64,000 nucleotides of DNA from Burkholderiales bacterium 67-32 (GCA_001898625.1 MKUP01000010.1:711355-775354); one strand, 5' to 3'; positions 44,327 through 53,634 are shown, counted from the first letter of the stretch. Numbers and translations: made by a program. The notes: generated by a model from the letters alone, not told the origin.

Positions 44327-45294
44327 GCCGCGCACCCCATGCGGCCCCCGCGGCCGGCAACGATCCCGTCGGGCGCGAAGCCATCGTGCGCTTCGCCCTC
44401 CTTTGTTCCGGCGCCGCCACGCCGGCGGACCTCGAAGCCGTACAGCGCTGGCGCATGGAGCGGCCCGAGCACGAACGGGCCTGGCAGCGGCTGGAGAACT
44501 TGCGGCAGACGCTGTCCGCGCTGCCCCGCGGCGTTGCCGCGCCCACGCTGCGTGCCGCCTCGGCGCGGCGCCGCGCGGTGCTCAAGAGCGTGGCCGCACT
44601 GGCGGGAACCGGCGTCCTGACCTATGGCTCCTACCGCGCCGCCCCCTGGCGCGAATGGATGGCCGACCATCGGACACCCACCGGCGGTTTCGACGAGATC
44701 GTGCTGGCCGACGGCACCCGCATCGCCCTGGACACCGCCAGCGCCATCGACGTGCGCTACACCCCGACCCGGCGTCTGGTCCACCTGCTCGCCGGCCAGA
44801 TCCTCGTGGCCACCGCGCCGGACAGCGCCCGGCCGGCACGCCCCTTCACCGTCCTGACCGAAGACGGCGCGGCGCGCCCGCTGGGAACGCGCTTTACAGC
44901 CAGGAAACTGGCCGCGGGAACCCATGTCGCGGTCTATGCCGGCCAGGTGGAAGTGCAGCCCCTCCGCGGAGCCCGCAGCCTGCTCGTCCCGGCCGGACGG
45001 GCCGCCACCTTCAGCACCACGGAACCAGGCACGCTGCAAGCGGCGGACGAATCGGCGCTGGCCTGGCGCGAAGGCAGCGTCGCGGCGCTCGACTGGCGGC
45101 TGGAAGACCTGCTGGCCGAACTGGCCCGCTACCGGCCGGGCTACCTGGGTTGCGATCCGGCCGTCGCCGATATCCGGGTGTCGGGGACTTATCCGGTGCG
45201 CGATACCGACAAGGCGCTGGCCGTGCTGGCGCAATCGTTTCCGATACGCGTACGCACGATGAGCCGCTATTGGGTGCGGGTCGAGCCCCGCTGA
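44323..45294 (+). CDS. FecR-like anti-sigma factor/signal transducer
   Basis: A 323-residue protein. The N-terminal DUF4880-like anti-sigma region has the WRMERPEHERAWQRLE motif (about residues 43-58). One transmembrane helix follows at about 85-104, then the periplasmic FecR domain (TPTRRLVHLLAGQILVAT, then PLGTRFTARK). It receives the signal from the receptor's N-terminal domain and controls FecI. ATG at 44323 overlaps the FecI stop codon. The frame is also open far upstream inside the sigma-factor gene, which is not real coding. Confidence 0.93.
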   Translation: MSRAPHAAPAAGNDPVGREAIVRFALLCSGAATPADLEAVQRWRMERPEHERAWQRLENLRQTLSALPRGVAAPTLRAASARRRAVLKSVAALAGTGVLTYGSYRAAPWREWMADHRTPTGGFDEIVLADGTRIALDTASAIDVRYTPTRRLVHLLAGQILVATAPDSARPARPFTVLTEDGAARPLGTRFTARKLAAGTHVAVYAGQVEVQPLRGARSLLVPAGRAATFSTTEPGTLQAADESALAWREGSVAALDWRLEDLLAELARYRPGYLGCDPAVADIRVSGTYPVRDTDKALAVLAQSFPIRVRTMSRYWVRVEPR

Positions 45295-45368
45295 ATCCGT
45301 TTTTCATCTTTTCGCCGCTCGTCCGGCCCTGGGGTAGTGCAACTGACTCTTTCCCCGAGGACCCCTCC

Positions 45369-47846
45369 ATGCCTGGCCGCCGCCCCGCCCCCTCCAAACG
45401 CCACCATCGCTCCCCCTTCCTGCCCGCTTCGCTGACGTTGCTCGCCGCGGCGCTGTTCACCGCCCTCCCCCCAGCCGCGGCGGCCCAGCCCGCCGGCACC
45501 GCCGAAGCCGTCCGCCAGTTCGACGTCCCGGCCGGACCGCTGGCGCCGGCGTTGAACCGCTACGCCACGCAGGCGCAGATCGCTCTTTCCTTCAGCAGCC
45601 AGCAGACCCAGGACCACCACTCGCCCGGCCTGCGCGGCGCCTACACCACCGCGCAGGGATTTGCCCTCCTTCTCCAGGGCACCGGCCTCACGGCAGTGCA
45701 CACCGGCAACGGCATGTACACCCTTCAGGCCGATCCGTCGCCCCAGACGGCCGCGCCGCCCACCGTCCTGCCCACCATCGCCGTCACGGCTGCCACCGCC
45801 AGCGGGCCGTTCGGCGCCGAACAAGGCTATGTCGCGCGGGACAGCCTGGGCGCCACCAAGACGCTCTCGTCGCTGCGCGAGACCCCGCAATCGGTGTCCG
45901 TCGTCACCCGCCAGCAGATGGAGGACCAGGGCGCGCAGAGCATTTCGCAGTCCTTGCGCTACACCGCCGGCGTCGTCCCCGAAGCCCGTCCCGGCCGCTA
46001 CGACTATCCCAACATCCGCGGCTTTGGCACGCCGGGCGGCGCCGACGCCAACTTCATCGGCCTCATGGACGGCCTGCGCCTGCCCAAGGGCGTCTACTAC
46101 ATCGCGCCCTCCATCGATCCCTACATGCTCGAACGCGTCGAGATCCTGCGCGGCCCGGCCTCCGTGCTCTACGGCAGCGTCAACCCCGGCGGCGCGGTCA
46201 ATCTCGTCAGCAGGCGCCCCACCACCGACACCACGCGCGAACTCGAGCTGCAATACGGCAGCTTCGACCGCAAGCAGCTCGCCGCCGACTTCGGCGGGTC
46301 GCTGAACGAAAGCGGCACCCTGTCGTACCGGCTTACCGGCGTGGCGCGCGACACCGGCACCCAGCTCGACTACGCCAAGGAAAAGCGTTTCTCGATCTCA
46401 CCCGCCATCACCTGGAAACCCGACGCCGACACGCGCTTCACCCTGCTGGCCAACCTCCAGCACGACCCCGCCGCCGGCGCCTTCACCTACCTGCCCGCGC
46501 GCGGTACCGTGCATCCCTCTCCTTGGGGCCGCCTGCCCACCCGCTTCTACGAAGACGATCCGGGCTTCTCGCGTTCGGACCGCAAGCAGACGTCCGTCGG
46601 CTACGAATTCGAACATCGTGTCGACGACACGTGGACCCTGAGGCAGAACCTGCGGTACATGCATGCCAAGTACGACTACCGCTCCGTGTTCCAGACGGGC
46701 TGGGACGGCGACCGCCCGCTGCTCAACCGCATGAGCATCGGCTCTCGCGAAAGCCTGGACGGCATCGCCATCGACAATCAGGCGCAAGCCGCCTTCCAGA
46801 CCGGCGCGTTCCGCCATACCGTCCTGGCCGGCCTGGACTACCGCCACAACCGCGCCGACGCCCGCCTGGGCTACGGCGCCGTGCCGCCGCTGAACGTGCT
46901 GGCTCCCGCCTACTACCAGGCGATCGACCCACCGGTCTACGACAACCTCAGCAAGCAGACCATGCGGCAACTGGGCCTGTATGTCCAGGACCAGATCCGC
47001 GTCGGCCGCTGGGCGGCGCTGATCGGCTTGCGCCACGACTGGGCCAAGGCAGGCACCGACGCCGGGACCCTGTCCTCCGGCGCCATCTCGCACACCCCGC
47101 AACGAGACGAAGCCACCAGCGTGCGCGCCGGCCTCGTCTATCTGTTCGACAACGGCATCGCGCCCTACGCCAACTACGCCACCTCGTTCGACCCCGTGCT
47201 GGGCACCGACTTCCACGGCCAGCCCTTCAAGCCCACCAAGGGCCGGCAATACGAGGTCGGCGTGAAGTACCAGCCCCATGGATTGAAAAGCTTCGTCACC
47301 GCGTCCGTCTTCGACATCACCCAGACCAACGTCAAGACCGCCGACCCGGATCCCACCCATCCATTCGCCAGCGTCCAGACCGGCGAAGTGCGCTCGCGCG
47401 GCCTCGAACTGGAAGGCAAGCTCTCGCTGTCTTCCCATCTTGCACTGATCGCGTCCTATACCTTGCTGGACACCAGGAACACCCGCAGCACCACCGCGCA
47501 GGACAAGTGGCCGTATGGCGTGCCCAGGCAACTGGCCTCGGGATGGGTGGACTACACCTTCGGGGAAGGCGCGCTGGCGGGGATGGGATTCGGCGTAGGC
47601 GTCCGGTATGTGGGCGCGTCATACGGAAACGCGGACAACACGCTGAAGGTGCCCGGATACGTGGTGCTGGACGCTGCCTTCCGCTATGACCTGAAGCGGC
47701 TCGATCCGCGGCTGGCGGGCGCGCAGATCGCCATCAACGTGGCGAACCTGCTGGACAAGCAATTAGTCGCGTCTTGCTGGGATGACAACTCTTGCTTTTA
47801 TGGGCCGCGAAGGAATGCGGTGGCGAGTCTGAGGTACCGGTGGTAG
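45369..47846 (+). CDS. TonB-dependent siderophore receptor with STN signalling domain (FpvA/FhuE type)
   Basis: An 825-residue outer-membrane receptor. The signal peptide (about residues 1-40) is followed by an STN signalling domain (VRQFDVPAGPLAPALNRYAT to about residue 120). The plug domain has ETPQSVSVVTRQQMEDQGAQ and VEILRGPASVLYG. The C-terminal 22-strand barrel ends in ASLRYRW, with the terminal aromatic residue needed for assembly. The STN domain means it also sends the ferrisiderophore signal to FecR. No siderophore biosynthesis genes are present, so a xenosiderophore may be used. ATG at 45369 follows GAGGACCCCTCC. Confidence 0.95.
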   Translation: MPGRRPAPSKRHHRSPFLPASLTLLAAALFTALPPAAAAQPAGTAEAVRQFDVPAGPLAPALNRYATQAQIALSFSSQQTQDHHSPGLRGAYTTAQGFALLLQGTGLTAVHTGNGMYTLQADPSPQTAAPPTVLPTIAVTAATASGPFGAEQGYVARDSLGATKTLSSLRETPQSVSVVTRQQMEDQGAQSISQSLRYTAGVVPEARPGRYDYPNIRGFGTPGGADANFIGLMDGLRLPKGVYYIAPSIDPYMLERVEILRGPASVLYGSVNPGGAVNLVSRRPTTDTTRELELQYGSFDRKQLAADFGGSLNESGTLSYRLTGVARDTGTQLDYAKEKRFSISPAITWKPDADTRFTLLANLQHDPAAGAFTYLPARGTVHPSPWGRLPTRFYEDDPGFSRSDRKQTSVGYEFEHRVDDTWTLRQNLRYMHAKYDYRSVFQTGWDGDRPLLNRMSIGSRESLDGIAIDNQAQAAFQTGAFRHTVLAGLDYRHNRADARLGYGAVPPLNVLAPAYYQAIDPPVYDNLSKQTMRQLGLYVQDQIRVGRWAALIGLRHDWAKAGTDAGTLSSGAISHTPQRDEATSVRAGLVYLFDNGIAPYANYATSFDPVLGTDFHGQPFKPTKGRQYEVGVKYQPHGLKSFVTASVFDITQTNVKTADPDPTHPFASVQTGEVRSRGLELEGKLSLSSHLALIASYTLLDTRNTRSTTAQDKWPYGVPRQLASGWVDYTFGEGALAGMGFGVGVRYVGASYGNADNTLKVPGYVVLDAAFRYDLKRLDPRLAGAQIAINVANLLDKQLVASCWDDNSCFYGPRRNAVASLRYRW

Positions 47847-47855
47847 GCGAAAGAC

Positions 47856-48542
47856 TCAACCCAGGTATTTCTGCCGGATCGATCCCACATGCGCTTCCAT
47901 CGTGCGCACCGCTCCGGCGCGATCGCCGCGCCGGATACAGTCCAGCAGGTCCTCCAGCTCCGCCACGTTCGCCCGCTCGCCCGCGTCCACCTTGGGACGG
48001 AACCACAGCAGCATGGAACGATCGAGCAGCAGCGCCGCGAAATCCGACAGAGTGCGGTTATCCGCCGTGTCGTACAGCAGATGGTGGAAGCGCCGGTCGA
48101 TCTCCATGCCGCCCGCATGATCCTTCGCCCGATAGCGCTCCCAGCCGGCGTCCACCAGCTCCTGCAGCTGCCGCACGATCTCCGGATTCATGTGATCGAC
48201 CGCCAACCCGGTCAGAAAAGGCTCGATCAACTGCCGCGCGGCGATCAGCTCCAGGAAACCGTCCAGCGTCTCGGCCTTGACCAGCAGCCCCTTGCGCGGA
48301 AGGATCTCCACCAGCCCCTCGCGGGCCAGCCGGTGCGTCGCCAGGTGGATGGGGCTGCGTCCCAGGTCGAGCCGCTGGCACAACTGCGCGACGTTGATGT
48401 GCTCGCCCGGCCGCAGCTCGTGCGACAGGATCATCCGCTTGACCGCCACGTAGGCCTGCTCGCCCAGCGAGGGCGAGCCGCCGGCATGGTCATCGCCGTC
48501 GCGGGCGGCGGCAGGTCGCGGGGTCTTCGAGGGTCTAGGCAT
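47856..48542 (-). CDS. GntR-family (FadR subfamily) transcriptional regulator
   Basis: A 228-residue regulator. The winged helix-turn-helix contains VAQLCQRLDLGRSPIHLATH, and the FCD effector domain spans about residues 95-220 with metal-ligand-type residues in EIDRRFHHLLY. It follows the Bug gene on the same strand with a 63-bp gap, and is convergent with the receptor gene. It is the probable regulator of the RidA-Bug pair. A candidate operator is at 49981-50003. Confidence 0.88.
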   Translation of the reverse strand: MPRPSKTPRPAAARDGDDHAGGSPSLGEQAYVAVKRMILSHELRPGEHINVAQLCQRLDLGRSPIHLATHRLAREGLVEILPRKGLLVKAETLDGFLELIAARQLIEPFLTGLAVDHMNPEIVRQLQELVDAGWERYRAKDHAGGMEIDRRFHHLLYDTADNRTLSDFAALLLDRSMLLWFRPKVDAGERANVAELEDLLDCIRRGDRAGAVRTMEAHVGSIRQKYLG

Positions 48543-48605
48543 GCGGATGGATGAAGCGTGGCGGGTGCGCCCGCGATTGTAGCCTCGCGGGCGCTCTGCC
48601 CTGGC

Positions 48606-49562
48606 TCATTCCGGCTTGAGTCCCGCCTTCTCCACCGCGACCCGGTACTGGTCCGACTGCTGCTGCAGGAAACGCGCGAACTCGGCCGGGGCCGAAGGCT
48701 TCGCTTCCATGCCCTGCTGCTGCAACGTCTTGCGCACCTCCGGATCCTGCAAGGCCTGCGCGAACAGGTCATGCAGACGGTTCACCCGGTCCTGCGCCAC
48801 ACCGGCGCGGGTCAGCAAGCCCATCCAGGTTTCAGACGAGAACCCCGCCAATCCCGCCTCGGCGAAAGTCGGCACCCCGGGCAGCGCGGCCGAGCGGCTC
48901 GCCCCCGACACCGCCAGCGCCTTCAGCTTGCCCGCCGCAATGTGCGGCGCCACCACGCCCACGTCGCCCAGCGTCGCGTCCACCTCGCCCGACAGCACCG
49001 CCATCGTGGCCGGCGCCGAGCCCTTGTAGGGCACGTGCAGCATCTCCACGCCCGCGCGCTGCTTGAACAGCTCGAAGCCCAGGTGCCCCGACGACCCATT
49101 GCCGAAGGACGAGAAACTCGCCTTGCCCTGCTGCGCCTTCGCCCAGTCGAGGAACCCCTTCAGGTCATTCGCGGGCACCTTGGACGAGACGACCAGCACA
49201 TGCGGATTCGAGGCCAGCGCCGTCACCGGCTGGAAATCCTTGCGCGTATCGAACGGCAGGTCCTTGATCAGATAGGGATTGATGACGAAGCTCGCCGCCA
49301 TCATCAGGACCGTCTGCCCGTCCGCCGGCTTGGCCTGCAGCGCCTGCGCGCCGATGACCGTGCCGCCGCCGGGACGGTTCTCCACCACCACCGATACGCC
49401 CGCCGCCTTGCCGACCACCTGGGCCAGCGCGCGCGCCAGGGCATCGGACGACCCGCCCGCGGCATAGGGCACGATCAGCGTCAGCGGCTGCGAGGGAAAC
49501 GACTGCGCCATCGGGGCAGTGGATGCCAGCGACAACGCCAGGCCCAACACGAGTTTCTTCAT
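48606..49562 (-). CDS. Bug-family substrate-binding protein (RidA-linked)
   Basis: A 318-residue periplasmic receptor. The signal peptide MKKLVLGLALSLASTAPMAQ is followed by FPSQPLTLIVPYAAGGSSD, VVVENRPGGGTVIGAQALQA and SSFGNGSSGHLGFELF. ATG at 49562 follows the RidA stop codon by 2 bp, so it is co-transcribed and coupled. The ligand might be an amino acid derivative or 2-imino/enamine precursor, given the RidA partner. Confidence 0.93.
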   Translation of the reverse strand: MKKLVLGLALSLASTAPMAQSFPSQPLTLIVPYAAGGSSDALARALAQVVGKAAGVSVVVENRPGGGTVIGAQALQAKPADGQTVLMMAASFVINPYLIKDLPFDTRKDFQPVTALASNPHVLVVSSKVPANDLKGFLDWAKAQQGKASFSSFGNGSSGHLGFELFKQRAGVEMLHVPYKGSAPATMAVLSGEVDATLGDVGVVAPHIAAGKLKALAVSGASRSAALPGVPTFAEAGLAGFSSETWMGLLTRAGVAQDRVNRLHDLFAQALQDPEVRKTLQQQGMEAKPSAPAEFARFLQQQSDQYRVAVEKAGLKPE

Positions 49563-49564
49563 GA

Positions 49565-49966
49565 TCAGCCCCCCGCGCCCAGTCTGGCCTGGCCCTGGAT
49601 CTCGACCAGGATTTCCGGCTTGGCCAGCCCCTTCACCTCGACCAACGCGCAGGCCGGGAAATCGCCCGTGAAGAACTCGCGGCGCGCCTTCCACACTCCC
49701 TGGTTGCCCGACATGCGCGTGACGAACACCGTCAGCGTGACCACGTCGTCGATCTTGCCGCCCGCCGCTTCCACCAGATGCTTGATCTTGGCGAAGATGA
49801 ATTGCGACTGCTCGTATTCGTCGCTGCCCTGGATGGTGTTGCCGTCGTTGGCGCGCGAGGTCAGGCCCGACAGGTAGAGGGTGTCGCCCACTTGCAGGCA
49901 GTTGGACCAAAGGCCGGGGGCGGCTTCGGCGACGTGGGGGGTGAGGATGCGTTGCTTGCGGGGCAT
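49565..49966 (-). CDS. RidA/YjgF/YER057c-family protein
   Basis: A 133-residue protein of the RidA family: GLWSNCLQVGDTLYLSGLTS, IFAKIKHLVEAAGGKIDDVV and a C-terminal PEILVEIQGQARL segment. Canonical RidA has a catalytic Arg in the C-terminal IE motif region (RVEIEAIA); here the equivalent reads ILVEIQGQA, without Arg at that place. It may therefore belong to a non-deaminating Rid subgroup. It is the first gene of the RidA-Bug operon. Confidence 0.9.
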   Translation of the reverse strand: MPRKQRILTPHVAEAAPGLWSNCLQVGDTLYLSGLTSRANDGNTIQGSDEYEQSQFIFAKIKHLVEAAGGKIDDVVTLTVFVTRMSGNQGVWKARREFFTGDFPACALVEVKGLAKPEILVEIQGQARLGAGG

Positions 49967-49980
49967 GGAGGACTCTCCTT

Positions 49981-50003
49981 GTGAAATGTTAGTAATATTT
50001 CAC
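49981..50003. promoter_or_regulatory. Inverted-repeat operator candidate upstream of RidA
   Basis: GTGAAAT-N9-ATTTCAC is a perfect 7-bp inverted repeat beginning 14 bp upstream of the RidA start codon, in an A+T-rich stretch. It is a candidate site for the adjacent GntR regulator. Confidence 0.6.
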
Positions 50004-50037
50004 TATCATTCCACAAAAACCCAGCCACCGCTACCGA

Positions 50038-50967
50038 TCATGCATACGTCGCGGCGGCATGCTTGGCCGCCTGGCCGATCACACCCCGAAACCATTGGTG
50101 GAAGGCGCTGCGCTGGGTACGCTCGTGCCAGTACAAGGCATTGCTGACACGCGGCAAACGCCCGGGGAAATCGACCACCAGCACCGGGAACACCTCCCGT
50201 ATCTTCAGCGCCATGCGCCGCGGCACCGTGGCCACCGCATCGGACACCATCAACGTGCCGAGCAGCGCCATCAACCCTTGGGCATGGATGCACACCGCCA
50301 GGCTCTGGCCATGCTGCTTGATGAACTCGTCGATCACCCGGCCCGAGGTGGTGCGGCCGCTTCCCAGCAACCGCACGTGCGGCAAGGCCACGTAGGCCGG
50401 CAGTGACAACGGCGCGGCCAGCGCCCGGTTGCCGGGCCCGCCGATCACCACCACGTCGTCCTCGAACAGCGGCATGGCCCGCACCGAAGACGGGGGATCG
50501 CGCACCCATCCCAGCCGGAAATCCACGTCGCCCGCGGCCAGCAGCGCATCGATCCGCCGCTGATCAGGCGAACGTATGCTCAACGCGACGCGCGGCGCAT
50601 CGCGCCGCAGCACCGTGGCAATGGTCGGCAGCAGCAACTGCTCCAGGTACTCCGGTGCGGTCAGCACCACCTCGCGCTGCTCGCGCGAGGGATCGAAATC
50701 CTGCTGCGAGGCCTGGATATGCGCGACCTCCTCCATGAAACGCCTGATCTCGCGCTCCAGGGCCAACGCCTTTTCCGTCGGCTGCATGCCTTGCGGGCTG
50801 CGCACCAGCAGCGGATCGCCGAAGGTCTTGCGCAGCTTGTTCAACGCCTGCGTGATGGCCGGCTGCGAAACGCCCACCACCAGCGATGTGGCCGTCACGC
50901 CGCGTTCGGCCATCAACGTCAGGAAAATCTGCAAGCTGCGGAAATCGACATTGGCCAACGGATGCAT
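50038..50967 (-). CDS. LysR-family transcriptional regulator (divergent from Bug-cupin-hydrolase operon)
   Basis: A 309-residue regulator with helix-turn-helix segment GVTATSLVVGVSQPAITQAL and a LysR effector domain. It diverges from the Bug gene at 51109 across 141 bp containing a CTTAT-N7-ATAAG site. The end of the gene is 71 bp from the RidA gene on the same strand. It probably controls the Bug-cupin-hydrolase operon. Confidence 0.9.
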   Translation of the reverse strand: MHPLANVDFRSLQIFLTLMAERGVTATSLVVGVSQPAITQALNKLRKTFGDPLLVRSPQGMQPTEKALALEREIRRFMEEVAHIQASQQDFDPSREQREVVLTAPEYLEQLLLPTIATVLRRDAPRVALSIRSPDQRRIDALLAAGDVDFRLGWVRDPPSSVRAMPLFEDDVVVIGGPGNRALAAPLSLPAYVALPHVRLLGSGRTTSGRVIDEFIKQHGQSLAVCIHAQGLMALLGTLMVSDAVATVPRRMALKIREVFPVLVVDFPGRLPRVSNALYWHERTQRSAFHQWFRGVIGQAAKHAAATYA

Positions 50968-51022
50968 ACGAACTCCCCGTAATGAACAAGCTCCGTCCCG
51001 GGCTTGCGCCCATTAGGCACGG

Positions 51023-51039
51023 CTTATTTTCTTCATAAG
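51023..51039. promoter_or_regulatory. LysR-box candidate (CTTAT-N7-ATAAG)
   Basis: A perfect 5-bp inverted repeat that also fits T-N11-A. It lies 56 bp upstream of the LysR start codon and 70 bp upstream of the Bug start codon. Confidence 0.6.
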
Positions 51040-51108
51040 CGCCGCCCCGCCGACACCCCGTCCGACGACGCGTAGCATCCCTGCCCAACACCAGAACAGG
51101 AGACAGCG

Positions 51109-52080
51109 ATGAAATCGATATGGATTCTGGGCGCCCTGTTGACGGCCTGCTCCACGCTTGCGGCCGCCAGCGATGCCAACAGCTACCCGACCAAGCCCGT
51201 CAAGCTGATCTTGCCCTTCCCCACCGGCGCCACCTTCGTCGTCGGCCAGATGCTGGCCGAGCGGCTGACACAGGAACTGGGCCAACCAGTCGTGGTGGAA
51301 AACAAATCCGGCGCCGGCGGACGCATCGCCATGGAACACGTCGCCAAGGCCCAGCCCGACGGTTATACCCTGCTGCTGACCTCGCCCACACTGACGATTA
51401 CCCCCGCGATCAACCAAAGCCTGCGCTTCGACCCCTTGGCCGACCTGGCACCCGTGGCCATGGTCGCGGAAGTGCCCAACGTATTCGTGGTCAACCCGCA
51501 GAAATTCGGCCAGGACGACTTTTCCGCCCTGCGCGCGCGGCTGACCGCCCATCCGGGCCAGTTCAGCTACGGCTCCGGCGGCGCCGGATCATCCAACCAC
51601 CTTGCCTTCGAGAAATTCAAGGCATTGACCAGCACCGACATCCTGCACGTCCCCTACCAGGGCGCCTCGCAGGCGGTGACCTCGGCGGTGGGCGGACAGA
51701 TCGACATGGTCATCAACGGCCTGCCCAGCTCCGTACCGCTCATCAAAGGCCAGCAACTCAAAGCCATGTTCGTGCTGACCCGGGAACGCCAACCCCTGCT
51801 GCCCGACACCCCGTCGGCGGTCGAAGTCGGCTTGCCCGACATGGTTGTGACCACCTGGTACGGCGTACTCGCGCCACGAAACACGCCATCGCCCATCGTC
51901 GACAAGATCTCCGCCGCCATCAAACGCGGATTCTCGGCCGCCGAGATCCGCAAACGCCTGGCGGATAACGGCATCGAAGTCGTCTATTCCAACCCACGCG
52001 ACTTCTCCGCCTTCATCAAACAGGACTACACCGCCTGGAAGAAAGTCGTATCCGATGCGGCCATCAGCGTACAGAACTGA
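51109..52080 (+). CDS. Bug-family substrate-binding protein (cupin-linked, possible lipoprotein)
   Basis: A 323-residue periplasmic receptor: YPTKPVKLILPFPTGATF, VVVENKSGAGGRIAMEHVAK and YGSGGAGSSNHLAFEKF. The signal peptide MKSIWILGALLTACSTLAAA contains LTAC, which fits a lipobox, so membrane anchoring at Cys14 is possible; signal peptidase I cleavage after AAA is the alternative. The usual PGG after the first strand reads PTGATF here. It is the first gene of a three-gene operon and is divergent from a LysR regulator. Confidence 0.92.
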   Translation: MKSIWILGALLTACSTLAAASDANSYPTKPVKLILPFPTGATFVVGQMLAERLTQELGQPVVVENKSGAGGRIAMEHVAKAQPDGYTLLLTSPTLTITPAINQSLRFDPLADLAPVAMVAEVPNVFVVNPQKFGQDDFSALRARLTAHPGQFSYGSGGAGSSNHLAFEKFKALTSTDILHVPYQGASQAVTSAVGGQIDMVINGLPSSVPLIKGQQLKAMFVLTRERQPLLPDTPSAVEVGLPDMVVTTWYGVLAPRNTPSPIVDKISAAIKRGFSAAEIRKRLADNGIEVVYSNPRDFSAFIKQDYTAWKKVVSDAAISVQN

Positions 52081-52108
52081 GCTCCTTCCCTTGCCACCAG
52101 GAACCGTC

Positions 52109-52717
52109 ATGAAAACCCTCTGCCCCACCCTGGACGAAATGCAATCCCGCATCGCCCGCTTCGACAAACTCAAACCGCGCTCCGCGCACTGGAACGACAA
52201 CCTGGGCATCCCCGCGGACGTGCTGCGCATCTTCAACCCCAAGGCCAACTACGTACTGATGGCGCCCGCGTCCCTGCCCGGACGGCTTTCCCCCAACCCC
52301 GCCATCGTCGACGGCGACAAGGGCGTCATCCGCGTCGGACTCGCCGTTGCCGCGCCCAACGACGGCCCCGAACTCCACGTGCATTGGAAGACCCACGAAA
52401 CCTTCATGGCGCTTTCCGGCCGGTGGCTGATACGCTGGGGCGACGAGGGCCAGGAAAGCGTGGAACTGGCCCCCTACGACATGATCGCCATGCCGCCCAA
52501 GGTCGCCCGCCAGTTCATCAACATCTCCGACCAGGACGCCCATCTGCTCGTGATCATCCAGGGCCAGTTGGAAGACTTCGACGACGTCGGCCGCCTGCCC
52601 GCTGTGCGGCAGAAAATCATCGACCAGTACGGCGCAGATGTGCTGGACAAGATGGAGAATAATGGTTGGGACTTTTCCCTGGTACCCAAGAGCATGCGTC
52701 AAGAGGCTCAGGCATGA
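52109..52717 (+). CDS. Cupin-domain protein
   Basis: A 202-residue protein with one cupin barrel. The metal-binding motif 1 is visible as ELHVHWKTHETFMALSGRW, which gives two His plus Glu ligands (HVH..ETF). Motif 2 follows near IAMPPKVARQFINIS, where the usual His is replaced by Gln or absent. It may be a dioxygenase or isomerase on a carboxylic acid. It starts 28 bp after the Bug gene and overlaps the hydrolase gene by 4 bp. Confidence 0.85.
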   Translation: MKTLCPTLDEMQSRIARFDKLKPRSAHWNDNLGIPADVLRIFNPKANYVLMAPASLPGRLSPNPAIVDGDKGVIRVGLAVAAPNDGPELHVHWKTHETFMALSGRWLIRWGDEGQESVELAPYDMIAMPPKVARQFINISDQDAHLLVIIQGQLEDFDDVGRLPAVRQKIIDQYGADVLDKMENNGWDFSLVPKSMRQEAQA

Positions 52718-53634
52718 CGGCGACACCGCTCCCGTCTCTCGACCCTTTGATCGCCGCCGAGCAAGCTCGCCTCAAGGCCGCTGGGTGCGCCCAGGCGGAT
52801 CCCACTGTGCTGCCTCTGGCCGAGGCACGGGCTCAGCAGGATCGATATTTTGCGGCGATCAACGCGCGGTTGCCGCCCATTGCGAGCACGCGTGATCTGA
52901 CCGTTGCAGGTGCCGAGGGCGATATGCGTGCGCGTTTGTATCGGCCGGCTATCTGTCGCGACGATGCTTTCGTGGTCTTCGTGCGCGGGGCGGGCTGGTG
53001 GGCGGGCGGGCTGGATTCGCACGAGGCGGTCTGCCGGGGCATTGCCAATGCCACTTCGCGATCGGTGGTCGCGTTGGATTATCGGCGTTCTCCGGAGCAT
53101 GTGTTTCCGGCACAGCGCGATGATGTGGTGGCTGGCGTGGAGTGGTTGCTCGATCATGCAGACGGGTTGGGTTTGCCTGATCGCGCGGTCCTATGGGGAG
53201 AGTCGGCTGGCGCGTCGCTGTGTGTGTTGGCTTGGCGTCGAGTGGCGGACGCTGGACGCACCGCGGCGCTTCCCTGTTTGATCCTGTGCTACGGCAACCT
53301 TGGCGGCCCGCGCGAGAACCTGCGGCCGCAGTCGAAATGGGTGTGGGAGCAATACCTTGGCCCTGCATGGCCCAATCCGCCCGACTCGGCCATACCCGCG
53401 AAAACCGGGCTGCACGACTTTCCACCGGTCTGGCTAGGAGTGGGGGATGCCGACCCGCTTGTCGAGGATTCGCGTCTATTCGCGGGGCGATTGGCGAGGA
53501 CAAACCGTCGGCATGAATTGGTGGTCTATCCGGGTATGCCTCATGGGTTTTCCGCGTATGTGGAAACTGTTCCTGTGGCGGCCGAGGTTGCGCGCGATGC
53601 TGCGGTATTCATGGAGCAGGTCATTGATGGCTGA
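52714..53634 (+). CDS. Alpha/beta hydrolase (HSL/esterase-3 family) with altered oxyanion motif
   Basis: A 306-residue hydrolase. The nucleophile motif is GESAG (LWGESAGASL), the acid is in GVGDADPLVED and the base in PGMPHGFSAY, so the triad is complete. The HGGG oxyanion motif standard for this family reads RGAG (VFVRGAGWWAGG). ATG at 52714 overlaps the cupin stop codon. Its third-position G+C is visibly lower than in its operon partners, perhaps reflecting the nearby low-GC island. The substrate is unknown but presumably related to the cupin and Bug proteins. Confidence 0.85.
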   Translation: MTATPLPSLDPLIAAEQARLKAAGCAQADPTVLPLAEARAQQDRYFAAINARLPPIASTRDLTVAGAEGDMRARLYRPAICRDDAFVVFVRGAGWWAGGLDSHEAVCRGIANATSRSVVALDYRRSPEHVFPAQRDDVVAGVEWLLDHADGLGLPDRAVLWGESAGASLCVLAWRRVADAGRTAALPCLILCYGNLGGPRENLRPQSKWVWEQYLGPAWPNPPDSAIPAKTGLHDFPPVWLGVGDADPLVEDSRLFAGRLARTNRRHELVVYPGMPHGFSAYVETVPVAAEVARDAAVFMEQVIDG

